From NCBI GenBank assembly GCA_027451885.1, contig DAIDHX010000165.1:1-64000 (forward strand): 64,000 bases of DNA, read 5' to 3'. The notes below the pieces were generated by a model. The model saw only the letters and a program-made list of their open reading frames with translations, did no database searches and was not told the origin of the DNA. This document shows, piece by piece, positions 1 to 8,995 of this stretch (positions are counted from its first letter, which is position 1; the number at the start of each line of letters is the position of its first letter). The position numbers and the translations under genes are program-made. The DNA is from Planctomycetales bacterium. GTDB taxonomy: Bacteria > Planctomycetota > Planctomycetia > Isosphaerales > Isosphaeraceae.

Positions 1-374
1 AGCTTTCCCTTCAGGAACGCGTTCGATCCGCCGTCCTTCGACCAGAGATGGATCGTGCTGCCTCGGTCGCTGAAGCGGGGCGGGCCGATCGTATATTCGC
101 CGACCCACCGCGCTGTGAGCGTCTCACGCTTGATCTCGCGCGGGGTTGGGGTCATCGGCGTGGCGGAATTGGGTCCGTAGAGCGCGTTTGCGGCGTTCTC
201 GATCACGCGCGGATTGAGAAACGGCCCGGGGGCCAGGGAGCCAAAAAAGCCGGACGGCATGACGCGTGAGTCGAGCGATTCGAGCCCGGGACGATGCCCC
301 GGCCTGCGCCGTGATTCGGGCGCAAGGGCGCGTCCCCATCGGAACAGGCTCGCGCTTTTATCCCTCGATCCCAT
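1..374 (-). CDS. LEPR-type secreted/surface protein, partial (C-terminus beyond window)
   Basis: An open frame of 124 codons runs leftward from ATG at 374 off the window edge. GAGGA lies just upstream and supports the start. The N-terminus is basic and carries GLESLDSRVMPS, which resembles the LEP-R motif near the N-terminus of many planctomycete surface proteins. The region with PREIKRET, then GPPRF and STIHLW, closely matches the next gene upstream (PREIKRET, GPPRF, ATIHIY), so the two are tandem paralogues. The upstream gene stops only 9 bases before this start, which suggests one operon. Function unknown. An exported, cell-surface location is inferred from the motif. Only the N-terminal part is visible. 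Confidence 0.72.
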   Translation of the reverse strand, partial: MGSRDKSASLFRWGRALAPESRRRPGHRPGLESLDSRVMPSGFFGSLAPGPFLNPRVIENAANALYGPNSATPMTPTPREIKRETLTARWVGEYTIGPPRFSDRGSTIHLWSKDGGSNAFLKGK

Positions 375-383
375 CACGAGTCC

Positions 384-1385
384 TCAATTGATTCCCTTGT
401 AGAGTGCATTCAGGGTTCCGCTGTAGTTGATCAGTCCCTGAATGCGCACGATCACAGTGCCCGACTGGCTGGCGCCGGCTCGGAGCCGGTTGTCGGGGAT
501 GTACTTGAGCTCGATCATTCCCAGGCCCTGCGTAAACGCCACCGCGCCCGCCGCGCCCCCCTGGATCGGCAGCGGCTGCCCGGTCGACGGATCGGTTTGC
601 ACGGCCGGCGTCGTCGCGTAATTGGGGCTCGTAAACGCCCCCGCGCCGGCGGTGTCGAGCGTGAAACCGAGCCGCGCAGGCAGGCCGTGATCGAGCGTTG
701 TGGGATCATTGCTGGTTTTGCCTGGCAGGTTATTCAAATCAAGCAGAATCATGTCGGACGTCTGGAGCGCATTCGAGGGAATCAAGCTCACGATTCCAAC
801 GTTCTGCCCCGCGACGGGGTCGAGCGTTGTCGGTGTGGCGTTGGGATCGGCGGGTGGAAAGACAAGCACCTGTCCCCGCCCGTGCAGGAACCAGTTCGAC
901 GCCACGTTTCGGCCCGCGCTGTAGATATGGATGGTCGCGGCCTGGTTGGAGAACCGCGGCGGACCGACGTAATACCGCCCGGAAAATGTGGCCCAGAAGG
1001 TCTCGCGCTTGATCTCGCGCGGCCTCGGTTGCGGAGTTGCGTAAGTTCCTGGGGGAAAGACCGTGCCATTCACCTCGATGGGCTGTGTGGTGGTCACAGG
1101 GGCGTAAAGCTCGCTCGCAAGCGAATTGAGATATGTGTGATTGACCCAGCCTGGTGTGCCGGCCTGGGCCTGGTTGGCGCGGGCGAGGTCCACATTCGCA
1201 ACGCGGCTGGCGACGATCAGGTTGAGCGAGGGAAAGGACACATGCCGGGGGGCGAGTGCGTCTCGACCCATGGCATGAAGCCCAGACGGCAGCTCGCGGG
1301 GCTCGAGCCCTTCCAGGCTCGGCTGGCGCCGCCGCGTTTTTGCTCGCTTGCCGCTCCCGCCCCAACCCATGCGATTTCTCCTCAC
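384..1385 (-). CDS. LEPR-type secreted/surface protein
   Basis: 333 residues. A basic N-terminus is followed by SLEGLEPRELPSG at about residues 23-35. This is the LEPR-type motif found at the start of planctomycete exported proteins, where it is thought to mark surface or extracellular targeting. The rest is beta-rich and Gly/Thr/Asn-rich, without catalytic motifs I recognise. A central block (PREIKRET, GPPRF, ATIHIY) is shared with the partial gene that follows 9 bases downstream. No Shine-Dalgarno match is obvious at the ATG. The TolC-family gene lies 36 bases upstream on the same strand, so all three may be co-transcribed. Family assignment rests on the motif only, and the biochemical role is unknown. 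Confidence 0.75.
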   Translation of the reverse strand: MRRNRMGWGGSGKRAKTRRRQPSLEGLEPRELPSGLHAMGRDALAPRHVSFPSLNLIVASRVANVDLARANQAQAGTPGWVNHTYLNSLASELYAPVTTTQPIEVNGTVFPPGTYATPQPRPREIKRETFWATFSGRYYVGPPRFSNQAATIHIYSAGRNVASNWFLHGRGQVLVFPPADPNATPTTLDPVAGQNVGIVSLIPSNALQTSDMILLDLNNLPGKTSNDPTTLDHGLPARLGFTLDTAGAGAFTSPNYATTPAVQTDPSTGQPLPIQGGAAGAVAFTQGLGMIELKYIPDNRLRAGASQSGTVIVRIQGLINYSGTLNALYKGIN

Positions 1386-1421
1386 GCCCGACTCACGATC
1401 ACCACACGCGTGCTCGGCTCG

Positions 1422-3074
1422 TCAGGGCAAGATCCGTTCGCCCACCGCCGTGTTCAGGTCGAGGATCGCCCGCCGATGCCGGATGAGCGCGTCCAGGTAT
1501 TGCCGCACGCCGTCGTTGTAATCTTGCTGGGCGGCCAGATACTCAAGCGCGCTCGTGTCGCCCCCCTTGAACCGCGTAAACGCCGCGTCACGCACCTTTT
1601 GCGAGACAGGGGTAATTTCTCCGCGAAAGCGCTCAACGGCCTTGCGGCTTTGCTCGAGCTCCTGCACGGCGTCGAGCACGTCGCTTACCACCTGACGCTC
1701 AGCGCTCACCGCCTGGATCTCGGTTTGAGGAATGTTCACCTTGGCACGCGTTACGTTTCCCTGGTTGCGGTTGAACAGCGGCACCGTCGCCGTCAAACCC
1801 AGCGTCCATGAGTACGCGCTTGGCACGCCGAGATAGGTGTTGTTTTGCAGCGTGTAAGGCTGATAGAGCACGTACACGTCGGGATAGCCGTTCGCCTTCG
1901 CGAGCTTGAGATCAGCATTGGCGCGGCGGATGGCGATCCTGGCCGCGAGCAGGTCCGGGCGCCTGGCGATCGCCCGTTGCACCAGCTCCTCCTGCGAGTA
2001 CGGCGGTGATTGCAGTTTGCCCACGATGTCGCGTACCTTGAGCTCTCCCGCGGTCTCAAGCGGCAAGTTCAGGATCCGGGCAAGGGCCCGGTTCGCCTTG
2101 TACATCGCCATCCTGGTTTCCTGAACCTGGAGCTGCGCCTTGTTGACGTTCACCTGCACGGCAAGCAGGTCTGATTCCTTGACCTGGCCGGCCTTCCGGA
2201 GCTCCTGAGTCACCTGGTAGACGCGCCCGATCCCCACGGCGTAGAGCTGGCTAAACTCGTACGCGAGCCCGGCGTAGACCGAGTCCTCAAAATTGCCGTA
2301 GAGATTGTCGATCTGGATCCGGACCGCGTCCTGGAGCTGGGCCTCGGTGACGCTTTTGGCCTCGCGTGCCGAGAGCATGCGCGCGACGCGTTTGCGGGTC
2401 ACGTCGAGCGGCAGGTTGACGTTGATATCACTCTGTGGCGGGCCGCCTGGGCGGAGAAATGAGAAGTGCCCGTACGGCACGAGCTGAGTGTCGGCGTAGA
2501 AGATCGGATTGGCGCGGAGGCTCGCGGTGAGGAGGTCGGCGTCGGCCATGGGGATTTCGAGCCGGGCGGCCTGGAGCTCCAGGTTCTGCCGCACGAGCTG
2601 ATCGATGGCTTCGTCGAGCGTGAGCCCGCTCGAGGGCCCGAAGGTTTCCTGGTCAGCAGGTAATTCGAGCTCGCCATAGCGCGGTTGATCGGGTGGAGTG
2701 GGGTTGGGCTGGATGGCCCTCTGGGCGCCCAGAACGCGTTGGGAGGGCGGCCCAGGCGGGTTAAAGGCTGAGGCGGGCGCACGCGTGCCTTGCGGGCCGG
2801 GCCGACCGCTCAAGGGTGCGATCGAGGGAGTGTCGAAATCGGGAAATCCGGCTGCCCCCAGCGGCTGGCCCACAGCGCTTGCGCCCCCCGCCGCGCCCGG
2901 CGGCGAGCCGACGTCGAACTGCGGCCCCTGCGCTCGGACAAACCCAGGCCAGGCGACGCACGCGAACATCACGGCCGACGCCACGCTCAGATCGCGGAGC
3001 ACCCCCGCAATCCGCCGCCAATGCTGCTCCGGACGCGGCGAAATGACAGGCTCGCGCCCAGATTGGAGTTCCAT
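1422..3074 (-). CDS. TolC-family outer membrane efflux protein
   Basis: 550 residues from ATG 3074, chosen because AGGAGG lies 9 bases upstream; the frame stays open further upstream but lacks such a site. An N-terminal hydrophobic segment (LSVASAVMFACVAWPGFVRAQ) is a signal peptide. A Pro/Gly-rich linker follows to about residue 130. Then come two outer-membrane-efflux repeats with the typical pattern: LTLDEAIDQLVRQNLEL, long helices, ARRPDLLAARIAIRRANADLKLAKANG, then a second coiled-coil half ending LDLNTAVGERI. Known family role: trimeric outer-membrane channel of RND or ABC efflux systems, CusC/CzcC-like. No membrane-fusion or pump gene is adjacent, so the substrate cannot be inferred. 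The neighbours are secreted LEPR-type proteins. Confidence 0.9.
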   Translation of the reverse strand: MELQSGREPVISPRPEQHWRRIAGVLRDLSVASAVMFACVAWPGFVRAQGPQFDVGSPPGAAGGASAVGQPLGAAGFPDFDTPSIAPLSGRPGPQGTRAPASAFNPPGPPSQRVLGAQRAIQPNPTPPDQPRYGELELPADQETFGPSSGLTLDEAIDQLVRQNLELQAARLEIPMADADLLTASLRANPIFYADTQLVPYGHFSFLRPGGPPQSDINVNLPLDVTRKRVARMLSAREAKSVTEAQLQDAVRIQIDNLYGNFEDSVYAGLAYEFSQLYAVGIGRVYQVTQELRKAGQVKESDLLAVQVNVNKAQLQVQETRMAMYKANRALARILNLPLETAGELKVRDIVGKLQSPPYSQEELVQRAIARRPDLLAARIAIRRANADLKLAKANGYPDVYVLYQPYTLQNNTYLGVPSAYSWTLGLTATVPLFNRNQGNVTRAKVNIPQTEIQAVSAERQVVSDVLDAVQELEQSRKAVERFRGEITPVSQKVRDAAFTRFKGGDTSALEYLAAQQDYNDGVRQYLDALIRHRRAILDLNTAVGERILP

Positions 3075-3663
3075 TCCGATCGACCTCCTGTCGTTCGGAT
3101 TCCATTGCCGGCATCCCAGACCCCGGCGGACGTCCTGTCCCCCGTCAACGGCCTCGTTCGCCAGCGCCGAAACGTGTCTTAGGTCTCGGCTCAACCGGAT
3201 TCTTCAAAACCTCGCCCACGCGGGAACCCGCTGCGCAAGGCTTAAGACTGGATCGAACGGAATATAGCCCCCCTCGATCGTTACGAGAAGAGTGATTGGC
3301 AAAAATGCCCAAACTTTTCTCGCGTACCCAGATGGAACTTCCTCCCGCGGCTTCCCAGAACAGGACCTATCTTTAGAGTAGCTAAGCGGTTTATGGAGAG
3401 AATTGGGTTCAGCCTGGGATCTCGGAACCAGGTCTCGGATGCGTTCCTCAACGCTGTTCGGTATAGTAGTGAAGTGTGGTAGGGCCTGGTTTGGACTGTC
3501 GTGCCTGGAGTGATTGCGGCGTTCGCTCCCGCTTCCGGTTGCCGATCCACCCTGGGCGCGCCACAATAGTCGGTTGTGAAACTGGTCGACTGGCTCGCAG
3601 ACCGTCTCGAGTGGTTCGAATTCGGTCGTCATTCGCGGTCGACTTCCCAGACAACTTTCTCGA
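3075..3663. other. Intergenic region, divergent promoters expected
   Basis: No convincing gene in this stretch. It separates the leftward TolC-family gene from the rightward phosphatase-fold gene, so both promoters should lie here. The only identifiable element is the AGGAGG ribosome binding site of the TolC gene at the left end. Open frames here have no family resemblance and read as shadows. A GGTTCGAATT string near 3612 looks like a tRNA T-loop, but it has no flanking stems. Confidence 0.5.
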
Positions 3664-4263
3664 ATGTGTCAAGTGGTTCTGATCCGTTCTGGCGCAACGC
3701 TTTACGACGAAGAAAAGCGGGTGCAGGGCGTTCTTGACATTCCCCTGAGCGAACGGGGCCAGGGCGACGTTGCCCAGATGGCCGAGTGCCTTGCTAGAGA
3801 GCTCAATGGGTGCCGGCCGCGGGCGCTTTATTGCGGCCCGGGCGCGGCCGTGACTCACACCGCTGAAATTGTGGGGCGTACGCTCGGGTTACGGCCACGG
3901 AAGATCGACGAGCTACGAAACCTCGACCAGGGCCTGTGGCAGGGCCTTCAGGTAGAGGAGATTCGCCGCAGAAACAACCGGCTCTACCGCCAGTGGCTGG
4001 ACGATCCGGAAACGATCTGCCCACCGCGCGGGGAACCGGTGGAATCCGCCAAGGAGCGGATTCGAGCCGTCATCAAGCCGCTGCTCAAGCGGCACCAGGG
4101 AGAAACGATCGGGCTGGTGGTAGGCGAACCGCTTGCCCGGTTGGTGGCATGCATACTGAAGTGCGAGCCGCGCGTTCATCTGGACGATATGCTCGCTGGG
4201 GCTTGCTTTGAAACCATCGAGGCCGCCCCATCACTTTCGCGAAACGGAACGCATACGAGTTAG
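3664..4263 (+). CDS. Histidine phosphatase-fold protein lacking catalytic histidines (probable pseudoenzyme)
   Basis: 199 residues, the usual length for the phosphoglycerate mutase/histidine phosphatase superfamily. The fold markers are present: [19 protein letters not shown] at the N-terminus, [19 protein letters not shown] and LDQGLWQGL. However, the RHG motif reads R-S-G (codons CGT TCT GGC), so the phosphohistidine residue is a serine. The second catalytic motif, normally (S/G)HGG, reads V-G-E-P (about residue 162). The conserved Arg of the S-x-x-x-R region ([12 protein letters not shown]) is also absent. Known chemistry of the family needs both histidines, so I infer a non-catalytic binding or regulatory protein. 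It sits just upstream of accD on the same strand with 38 bases between, suggesting co-transcription. Confidence 0.75.
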   Translation: MCQVVLIRSGATLYDEEKRVQGVLDIPLSERGQGDVAQMAECLARELNGCRPRALYCGPGAAVTHTAEIVGRTLGLRPRKIDELRNLDQGLWQGLQVEEIRRRNNRLYRQWLDDPETICPPRGEPVESAKERIRAVIKPLLKRHQGETIGLVVGEPLARLVACILKCEPRVHLDDMLAGACFETIEAAPSLSRNGTHTS

Positions 4264-4301
4264 CCGCGGCCCTTGCAGGCCGCTTTACGGAAGGAGCCGC
4301 G

Positions 4302-5150
4302 ATGGCGTCGCGGGAGAGTCGATCCCCACGGTCCTGGCATGGGCACTTCGAGCCCAAGCGCGTGCCCGTGGGCGTCTGGATGCAGTGCGAAGGTTGCCGC
4401 GCGACCCTCTTCCGCAAACAGGTTGAGGAAAACCTCTCGGTCTGCCCGGAATGCAATCATCATTTTTCGCTTGGCGCGCTTGACCGCATCGCCCAGCTTC
4501 TCGATGCGGACACATTCGAGGAATGGCATGCCGACCTCCAGGCGAAGGATCCGCTTGGCTTCCAGGATCGGCTCCCCTATCCCGAACGCGTGCGCCAGGA
4601 GCAGGATCGCACCGGTCTGGCCGAGGCGGCGGTGGTCGGCCAGGGCTATATCAAGGGCATCCGCATGGTCCTGGGGGTGACGGATAGCAACTTCATCATG
4701 GGAAGTATGGGTTCGGTCGTCGGCGAGAAGCTCACCCGCGCAATCGAGCGCGCGACCGAGGAAAAGCTCCCGCTCGTGATCGTCTCCGGCTCCGGCGGCG
4801 GAGCGCGCATGCACGAGGGAATCTTCTCGCTCATGCAAATGGCCAAGGTCTCGACCGCACTCGGGCGCTTCCACGCGGCCGGTGGGCTTTACTTGAGCGT
4901 GCTCACCCACCCCACCATGGGAGGAGTCGCCGCCAGCTTTGCCTCGCTCGGCGACTTCATCATCGCCGAGCCCCGGGCTCTGATCGGCTTCGCAGGCCCA
5001 CGCGTCATCGAGCAAACCGTGCGTGTTCAGCTTCCCAGCGGCTTCCAGACCAGCGAGTTTTTGCTCGAGCACGGCTTCATCGACCGGATCGTGCATCGCC
5101 GCGACCTGCGCAGCACGATCGCCCAGCTTATCGACTACACGACCGGCTAG
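4302..5150 (+). CDS. accD: Acetyl-CoA carboxylase carboxyltransferase subunit beta
   Basis: 282 residues, standard for AccD. GGAAGGAG precedes the ATG. The N-terminal zinc ribbon is complete: Cys29, Cys32, Cys48 and Cys51 (CEGC and CPEC). The crotonase-fold core follows, with [24 protein letters not shown] (oxyanion-hole glycines), [12 protein letters not shown] and [14 protein letters not shown]. Known role: with AccA it transfers the carboxyl group from biotin-BCCP to acetyl-CoA to make malonyl-CoA, the first step of fatty acid synthesis, in the cytoplasm. accA, accB and accC are not nearby. The stop codon shares a CTAG tetranucleotide with the stop of the opposing PIG-L gene. Confidence 0.97.
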   Translation: MASRESRSPRSWHGHFEPKRVPVGVWMQCEGCRATLFRKQVEENLSVCPECNHHFSLGALDRIAQLLDADTFEEWHADLQAKDPLGFQDRLPYPERVRQEQDRTGLAEAAVVGQGYIKGIRMVLGVTDSNFIMGSMGSVVGEKLTRAIERATEEKLPLVIVSGSGGGARMHEGIFSLMQMAKVSTALGRFHAAGGLYLSVLTHPTMGGVAASFASLGDFIIAEPRALIGFAGPRVIEQTVRVQLPSGFQTSEFLLEHGFIDRIVHRRDLRSTIAQLIDYTTG

Positions 5151-5923
5151 GACCGCACAACTACCTGCTTCGGCCCCAGCAGGGTTGCGAGCAGATTGTC
5201 CTTGGGGTAGGGATGATGGCGATACTGGCGGAAGCCCTCCGCCTTACCAACGCCGATCTCCGCCCCGCGGTGAGTTCCGAACGACTCCTGCGCTGCCAGG
5301 TACTCATCGATGCCATGTTGCCGCATCAGCCACTCGCGCTGACTTGCATGGCAGGCGAGCATTGCGCGCTTTTTGTCGAATACGCGCGTGATATCCACAT
5401 GGAAGTGGGGTGTGACGGGGCGATCGTCGCGATCAGTGCCTTCGAGCGGATCGACGTAGTAAAAGTGGGGGATCTTGTCGAGTGGCTTGGCGGGCTCCCA
5501 CTGCCGCGTGGTGTAGTTGGGGCATGAGGCGGCGAAACAGGCGTCGCGCACCAGCAGGCTCGTCATTTCGTGGTCGGCGATGTAATCGACGGGCGGGGCG
5601 GTCATCACGATGTCGGGCCGGACACGTCTGAGGATTTCCACCACGCGCCGCCGGGAGTCGTCCTCGTTGAAAATCGCCAGGTCGCGAAACTCCAGGCAAA
5701 GACAATCCGCCCCAATGAGCGCAGCGGAGGCCCGCGCCTCCTCACGCCGGATCGCCGCAATGGCGTCCGCGTCGTACTCTGCGCTGCCGCAGTCGCCAGG
5801 CGTCATGGTGGCAATGGTCACCTGATGCCCAGCCTCACGCAGCAGGATCAACGTGCCAGCACACAGGAACTCCACATCGTCAGGATGTGCATGGATGGCC
5901 AAAATACGCCGAGGTTCAGACAT
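5147..5923 (-). CDS. PIG-L family (LmbE-like) N-acetyl deacetylase
   Basis: 258 residues. GAGGGAG precedes the ATG. The zinc-binding A-H-P-D-D motif lies at residues 12-16, and a second His sits in [10 protein letters not shown]. The order matches the PIG-L/LmbE family of zinc-dependent deacetylases, which act on N-acetylglucosaminyl conjugates such as GlcNAc-PI or BshB- and MshB-type thiol precursors. The C-terminus ([23 protein letters not shown]) resembles the version common in planctomycetes. The exact substrate cannot be read from sequence, and no bacillithiol or mycothiol partner genes are adjacent. Convergent with accD, overlapping it by four bases. Divergent from lexA across about 240 bases. 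Confidence 0.9.
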   Translation of the reverse strand: MSEPRRILAIHAHPDDVEFLCAGTLILLREAGHQVTIATMTPGDCGSAEYDADAIAAIRREEARASAALIGADCLCLEFRDLAIFNEDDSRRRVVEILRRVRPDIVMTAPPVDYIADHEMTSLLVRDACFAASCPNYTTRQWEPAKPLDKIPHFYYVDPLEGTDRDDRPVTPHFHVDITRVFDKKRAMLACHASQREWLMRQHGIDEYLAAQESFGTHRGAEIGVGKAEGFRQYRHHPYPKDNLLATLLGPKQVVVRS

Positions 5924-6160
5924 CGTGCTCCCTCACTGCACCAGAACGCCTTCATCCGATTTTCAGGCTTGAGCGTACGACCCACGCCCGGTCGGCCTCA
6001 ACCCCTCAGTCCCCTTGCTCAGAGTAAAAAAGGAAAATGTTCTCGCGTGCGCTACCGGACCTGTGTACATTAGCAACCAAAGAGACAGTACGTGATCGTC
6101 CGAATCTCTGGTCTGAACTGGCCAGGTGCGACGCGTACGACGGCAACGACGGAGGAATCC

Positions 6161-6766
6161 ATGGCTGATCTCGAAGCGCTCACGCCCCGCCAGCGGGACA
6201 TCTACAACTTCATTCGCCTCAAGATTCAGGGCCGCGGCTACGGACCCACGGTGCGTGAGATCGGCACCCATTTTCAGATCAAGAGCCCGAACGGCGTCAT
6301 GTGCCATTTGAAGGCGCTTCAGAAGAAGGGCCTGATTCACCGCGAGCCGAACATGTCGCGTGCGATTCAGCTTCTGGAAGATCCGGTGAACGCCCATAAG
6401 ATGGGGGTGAAGCTGATCGGCCGGATCGCGGCTGGCCAGCCGATCGAGGCGATCGAGCAGGCTGAGGAGCTCACATTCAGCGACTGGATCGAGCCGGGCG
6501 ACAAATTCGCTCTTCGCGTCACGGGCGAGTCGATGATTGATGCCCATATTGCCGATGGCGACTTTGTGATCATCCGCCGTCAGGAGCAGGCCCGCGATGG
6601 GCAGATTGTGGCCGTGCGTGACGACGACGGCGAGGCGACGCTCAAGAAGATCTATCGCGAGCGCAATCGCATTCGGCTCGAGCCCGCGAACAAGTTGATG
6701 AAGCCCATTTTTCGCGACCGGGTGAGCATTCTGGGCGTCCTGGTGGGTGTTGTGCGAAGATATTGA
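6161..6766 (+). CDS. lexA: LexA repressor
   Basis: 201 residues from ATG 6161, chosen because GGAGGAATCC immediately precedes it; a longer frame begins at 6092 but lacks a ribosome site. N-terminal winged HTH (residues 1-65: LTPRQRDIYNFI, PTVREIG, KSPNGVMCHL). Ala91-Gly92 in RIAAGQPIEA is the self-cleavage bond. Ser124 (TGESM) and Lys162 (TLKK) form the catalytic dyad of the S24 peptidase domain. Known role: represses SOS genes until RecA-ssDNA stimulates self-cleavage. I could not identify a LexA box in the 237 bases upstream with any confidence, so autoregulation is assumed rather than shown. rnhA follows 55 bases downstream. Confidence 0.95.
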   Translation: MADLEALTPRQRDIYNFIRLKIQGRGYGPTVREIGTHFQIKSPNGVMCHLKALQKKGLIHREPNMSRAIQLLEDPVNAHKMGVKLIGRIAAGQPIEAIEQAEELTFSDWIEPGDKFALRVTGESMIDAHIADGDFVIIRRQEQARDGQIVAVRDDDGEATLKKIYRERNRIRLEPANKLMKPIFRDRVSILGVLVGVVRRY

Positions 6767-6821
6767 TCCTGTCAGGCGCCTGGTGCGCCTGGGATCAAGT
6801 TGGGCTCGACGGAACGATCTG

Positions 6822-7310
6822 ATGGAACCGGGCGGCGATTCCGAGCGAAGCAGCGTGCGTCTTTACACCGATGGAGCATGCAAAGGCAATCCTGGCCCAG
6901 GCGGCTGGGCCTATATCCTGGAGCAGCCGAGCACGGGACGGCGGGCCAAGCTCGCGGGTGCGGTGGTTGAAACCACCAACAACCGCATGGAGCTTCAGGC
7001 GGTAATTGAGGGGCTGTCGGCGCTCAAGCGGCCTTGCAAGGTCGAGCTGGTCACCGACAGTCAGTATGTGGCCAAGGGAATCACCGAGTGGCTGCGTGGC
7101 TGGAAGGCACGGAACTGGCAGCGCATGGATCGCGGACACCCGAAACCGGTGATGAACGTGGATCTCTGGAAGCAGCTTGATGGGCTTCTGGCCAAGCATC
7201 ATGTCAAGGTGAAGCACGTTCTAGGCCACCGTGGGCACGCCGAGAACGAGGAATGCGATCGCATGGCTGTTGAGGCATGTAAAGATCTGATTCGCAATGG
7301 TACGGCCTAG
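6822..7310 (+). CDS. rnhA: Ribonuclease HI
   Basis: 162 residues, typical for bacterial RNase HI. ATG 6822 was chosen over the open-frame start at 6747 because the family begins just before the first catalytic strand. Catalytic residues are complete: Asp17 (LYTDGACKGNPGPGGW), Glu57 (NNRMELQAV), Asp79 (VTDSQYV) and Asp146 (ENEECDRMA), plus the loop His (GHRGHAENE). Known role: degrades the RNA strand of RNA-DNA hybrids in replication and R-loop removal. It lies downstream of lexA on the same strand, a sensible DNA-maintenance pairing. Its stop codon shares a CTAG with the stop of the opposing gene. Confidence 0.96.
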   Translation: MEPGGDSERSSVRLYTDGACKGNPGPGGWAYILEQPSTGRRAKLAGAVVETTNNRMELQAVIEGLSALKRPCKVELVTDSQYVAKGITEWLRGWKARNWQRMDRGHPKPVMNVDLWKQLDGLLAKHHVKVKHVLGHRGHAENEECDRMAVEACKDLIRNGTA

Positions 7311-8839
7311 GTCTTCGCCAGAGTTGCGAGCGCGTCCCGCGCCTTGAGGATGAGGGGGCTATCAGGCGCCTTGGCACTGGGGAATTGCGCCATCGCGGCA
7401 GCGACCAGCGGCGCTTGCGAGCTGGTGTGCGCAGCGGCGATCACCTCCTCGCAAATCGCCGCGCCGTATTTGTAGTCATGGCTGTCGCGGCCCTTCTGGA
7501 AAATCAGCCGCCGCGCGGCGTCAAAGATTGGGGCGAGTTGTCCGCCGCCTGAGAGAAACTGGGCAGCGCGTGCTCCGCCTTTTTGTTTATCGGCTGCGGC
7601 CGCATCGAACAGGGCTGCCACCGATTCCTCGCTCGTTTGCGCATGCTTCTCGTCTGTCTTGAGCGAGTCGATCGCGATGGGGTTCTTGAGCTTCATGCGA
7701 TCACGATACATCGGCTGCCAGCCCACAGCTTGCAAGAGTGCGAGCCGCCGCGTGAGATCGTCGCCGCTGGCGTTGAAAATGTAATGCAGGGCGTTCGAAG
7801 CCGTGGTGGCGTGGATGGGGATAATCCCAGGCGCATTGTAAAGCAGCTCCGCGGCCGAGAGCAGGACTGCGTCCCAGACCGATCCGGGTGATACGCCTGA
7901 GTTGAGGATTTTTGCGGCCTCGTTGGAGGCGGCTTCGGGAGTTGCCGAACGCAGGGCTTCGAGCAGCATGTGGGTTGCGCCTGGATCGTCCCGGCCGGTG
8001 CTCCAGTCGTCGCGAATGGTGGAGGCGGTCTTGAGATTGGCTTCGTAGGGTCCCACCGCCACGCGCCTGCTGTCTCCCTGGAGATCCAGGAGTGCGAACG
8101 CAACTGAGCGCAGAACCGGCTCTGCGTGTTGCCAGCCGATCGTCTGCAGGGTACGCCAGCTCTGTGCGGCGAAGATCGCCTTGTGGCCGATGTCGCGCTG
8201 GTCGCGCACCGCCATGCGCCAGACGGGCTCCATTGCTCCCGCGGCCCCTGCGCTGCGGGCGAGCGCAGTGATGGCCGCGTCCGCGGCCTGTTCATCCCAG
8301 GCGTCCATTGCACGCAAGAAATCCACGCTCGCTTTCGATGGACCTGGCAACCGATTCGCGGGCGGCGGCAGAACCCAGTCTCCTTCCCGCACATCCTGGG
8401 CCTGTGATGATTTGAAATTGTCGAGAGCCCAGAAGAGCGGTAACAGCCGGTCAGGCGCAGCGGCTGCCTGCCCCAGCAGATGCGCTGAGTTGATCACCAT
8501 CACCGCGTGGAACTTGAAGCCCACGGGCCGCGGCTTGATGTTGCGGATTCCCGCGAGAAACAGCCCAGCCAGGAAGTCCCTGTATGAGAGTCCGTCGCGG
8601 AGCTGCGCGATCGCCATCGCGAGCACCTGCTCCCGAGGCGTCTCCTCGATCAGGCGCACAATGGGCTCGATCTCGGGGCGAAATCGGACCATGTCCGGTC
8701 CGACACGTGTTTCCTCGGGACGGGGCGTGACCGAGGCCAGCACGTTCCAGGGAGCGAGTTCGGCCCCGATTCCCAGGGCGGCGGTGCTTTCCAGAAAACG
8801 ACGACGAGACGGAGCGGAAAGGTTCTTCATCGTCGGCAC
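7307..8839 (-). CDS. Tat-exported protein of unknown function
   Basis: 510 residues. A twin-arginine signal is present near the N-terminus (SRRRFLESTAALGIG, then a short hydrophobic stretch), so export in folded form by Tat is likely. The start may be ATG 8839 or ATG 8830; neither changes the signal. The mature part is helical and Ala-rich, with conserved-looking patches such as FHAVMVINSAHLLGQ, DWVLPPP and HDYKYGAAICEE. I recognise no catalytic family. Proteins of this type are common in planctomycete genomes as conserved hypotheticals. Tat export often goes with cofactor-loaded enzymes, but no cofactor motif is visible. Converges on rnhA with a four-base overlap. Confidence 0.8.
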   Translation of the reverse strand: MPTMKNLSAPSRRRFLESTAALGIGAELAPWNVLASVTPRPEETRVGPDMVRFRPEIEPIVRLIEETPREQVLAMAIAQLRDGLSYRDFLAGLFLAGIRNIKPRPVGFKFHAVMVINSAHLLGQAAAAPDRLLPLFWALDNFKSSQAQDVREGDWVLPPPANRLPGPSKASVDFLRAMDAWDEQAADAAITALARSAGAAGAMEPVWRMAVRDQRDIGHKAIFAAQSWRTLQTIGWQHAEPVLRSVAFALLDLQGDSRRVAVGPYEANLKTASTIRDDWSTGRDDPGATHMLLEALRSATPEAASNEAAKILNSGVSPGSVWDAVLLSAAELLYNAPGIIPIHATTASNALHYIFNASGDDLTRRLALLQAVGWQPMYRDRMKLKNPIAIDSLKTDEKHAQTSEESVAALFDAAAADKQKGGARAAQFLSGGGQLAPIFDAARRLIFQKGRDSHDYKYGAAICEEVIAAAHTSSQAPLVAAAMAQFPSAKAPDSPLILKARDALATLAKT

Positions 8840-8995
8840 TCCGGTGCGGAGCGGCTGCCGAGCGGCCTCCGGATCGAAAGGATCCTTCGCCCGGCGTGAG
8901 ACAGCCCCGCACCCTGATTATGCCGGCGGCGGCGATGACTTCACAAGAACCACGTTCTGGCACGCGCAAGCCCCGCGCGCCACGCGGAATGCGAA

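Noticed and set aside
3612-3628. Possible tRNA from a GGTTCGAATT string
   Set aside because: No acceptor or D-arm pairing is found around it.
6064-6069. TGTACA palindrome upstream of lexA as a LexA box
   Set aside because: A six-base palindrome is common by chance, and the planctomycete LexA motif is not known to me; no second copy with fixed spacing is present.
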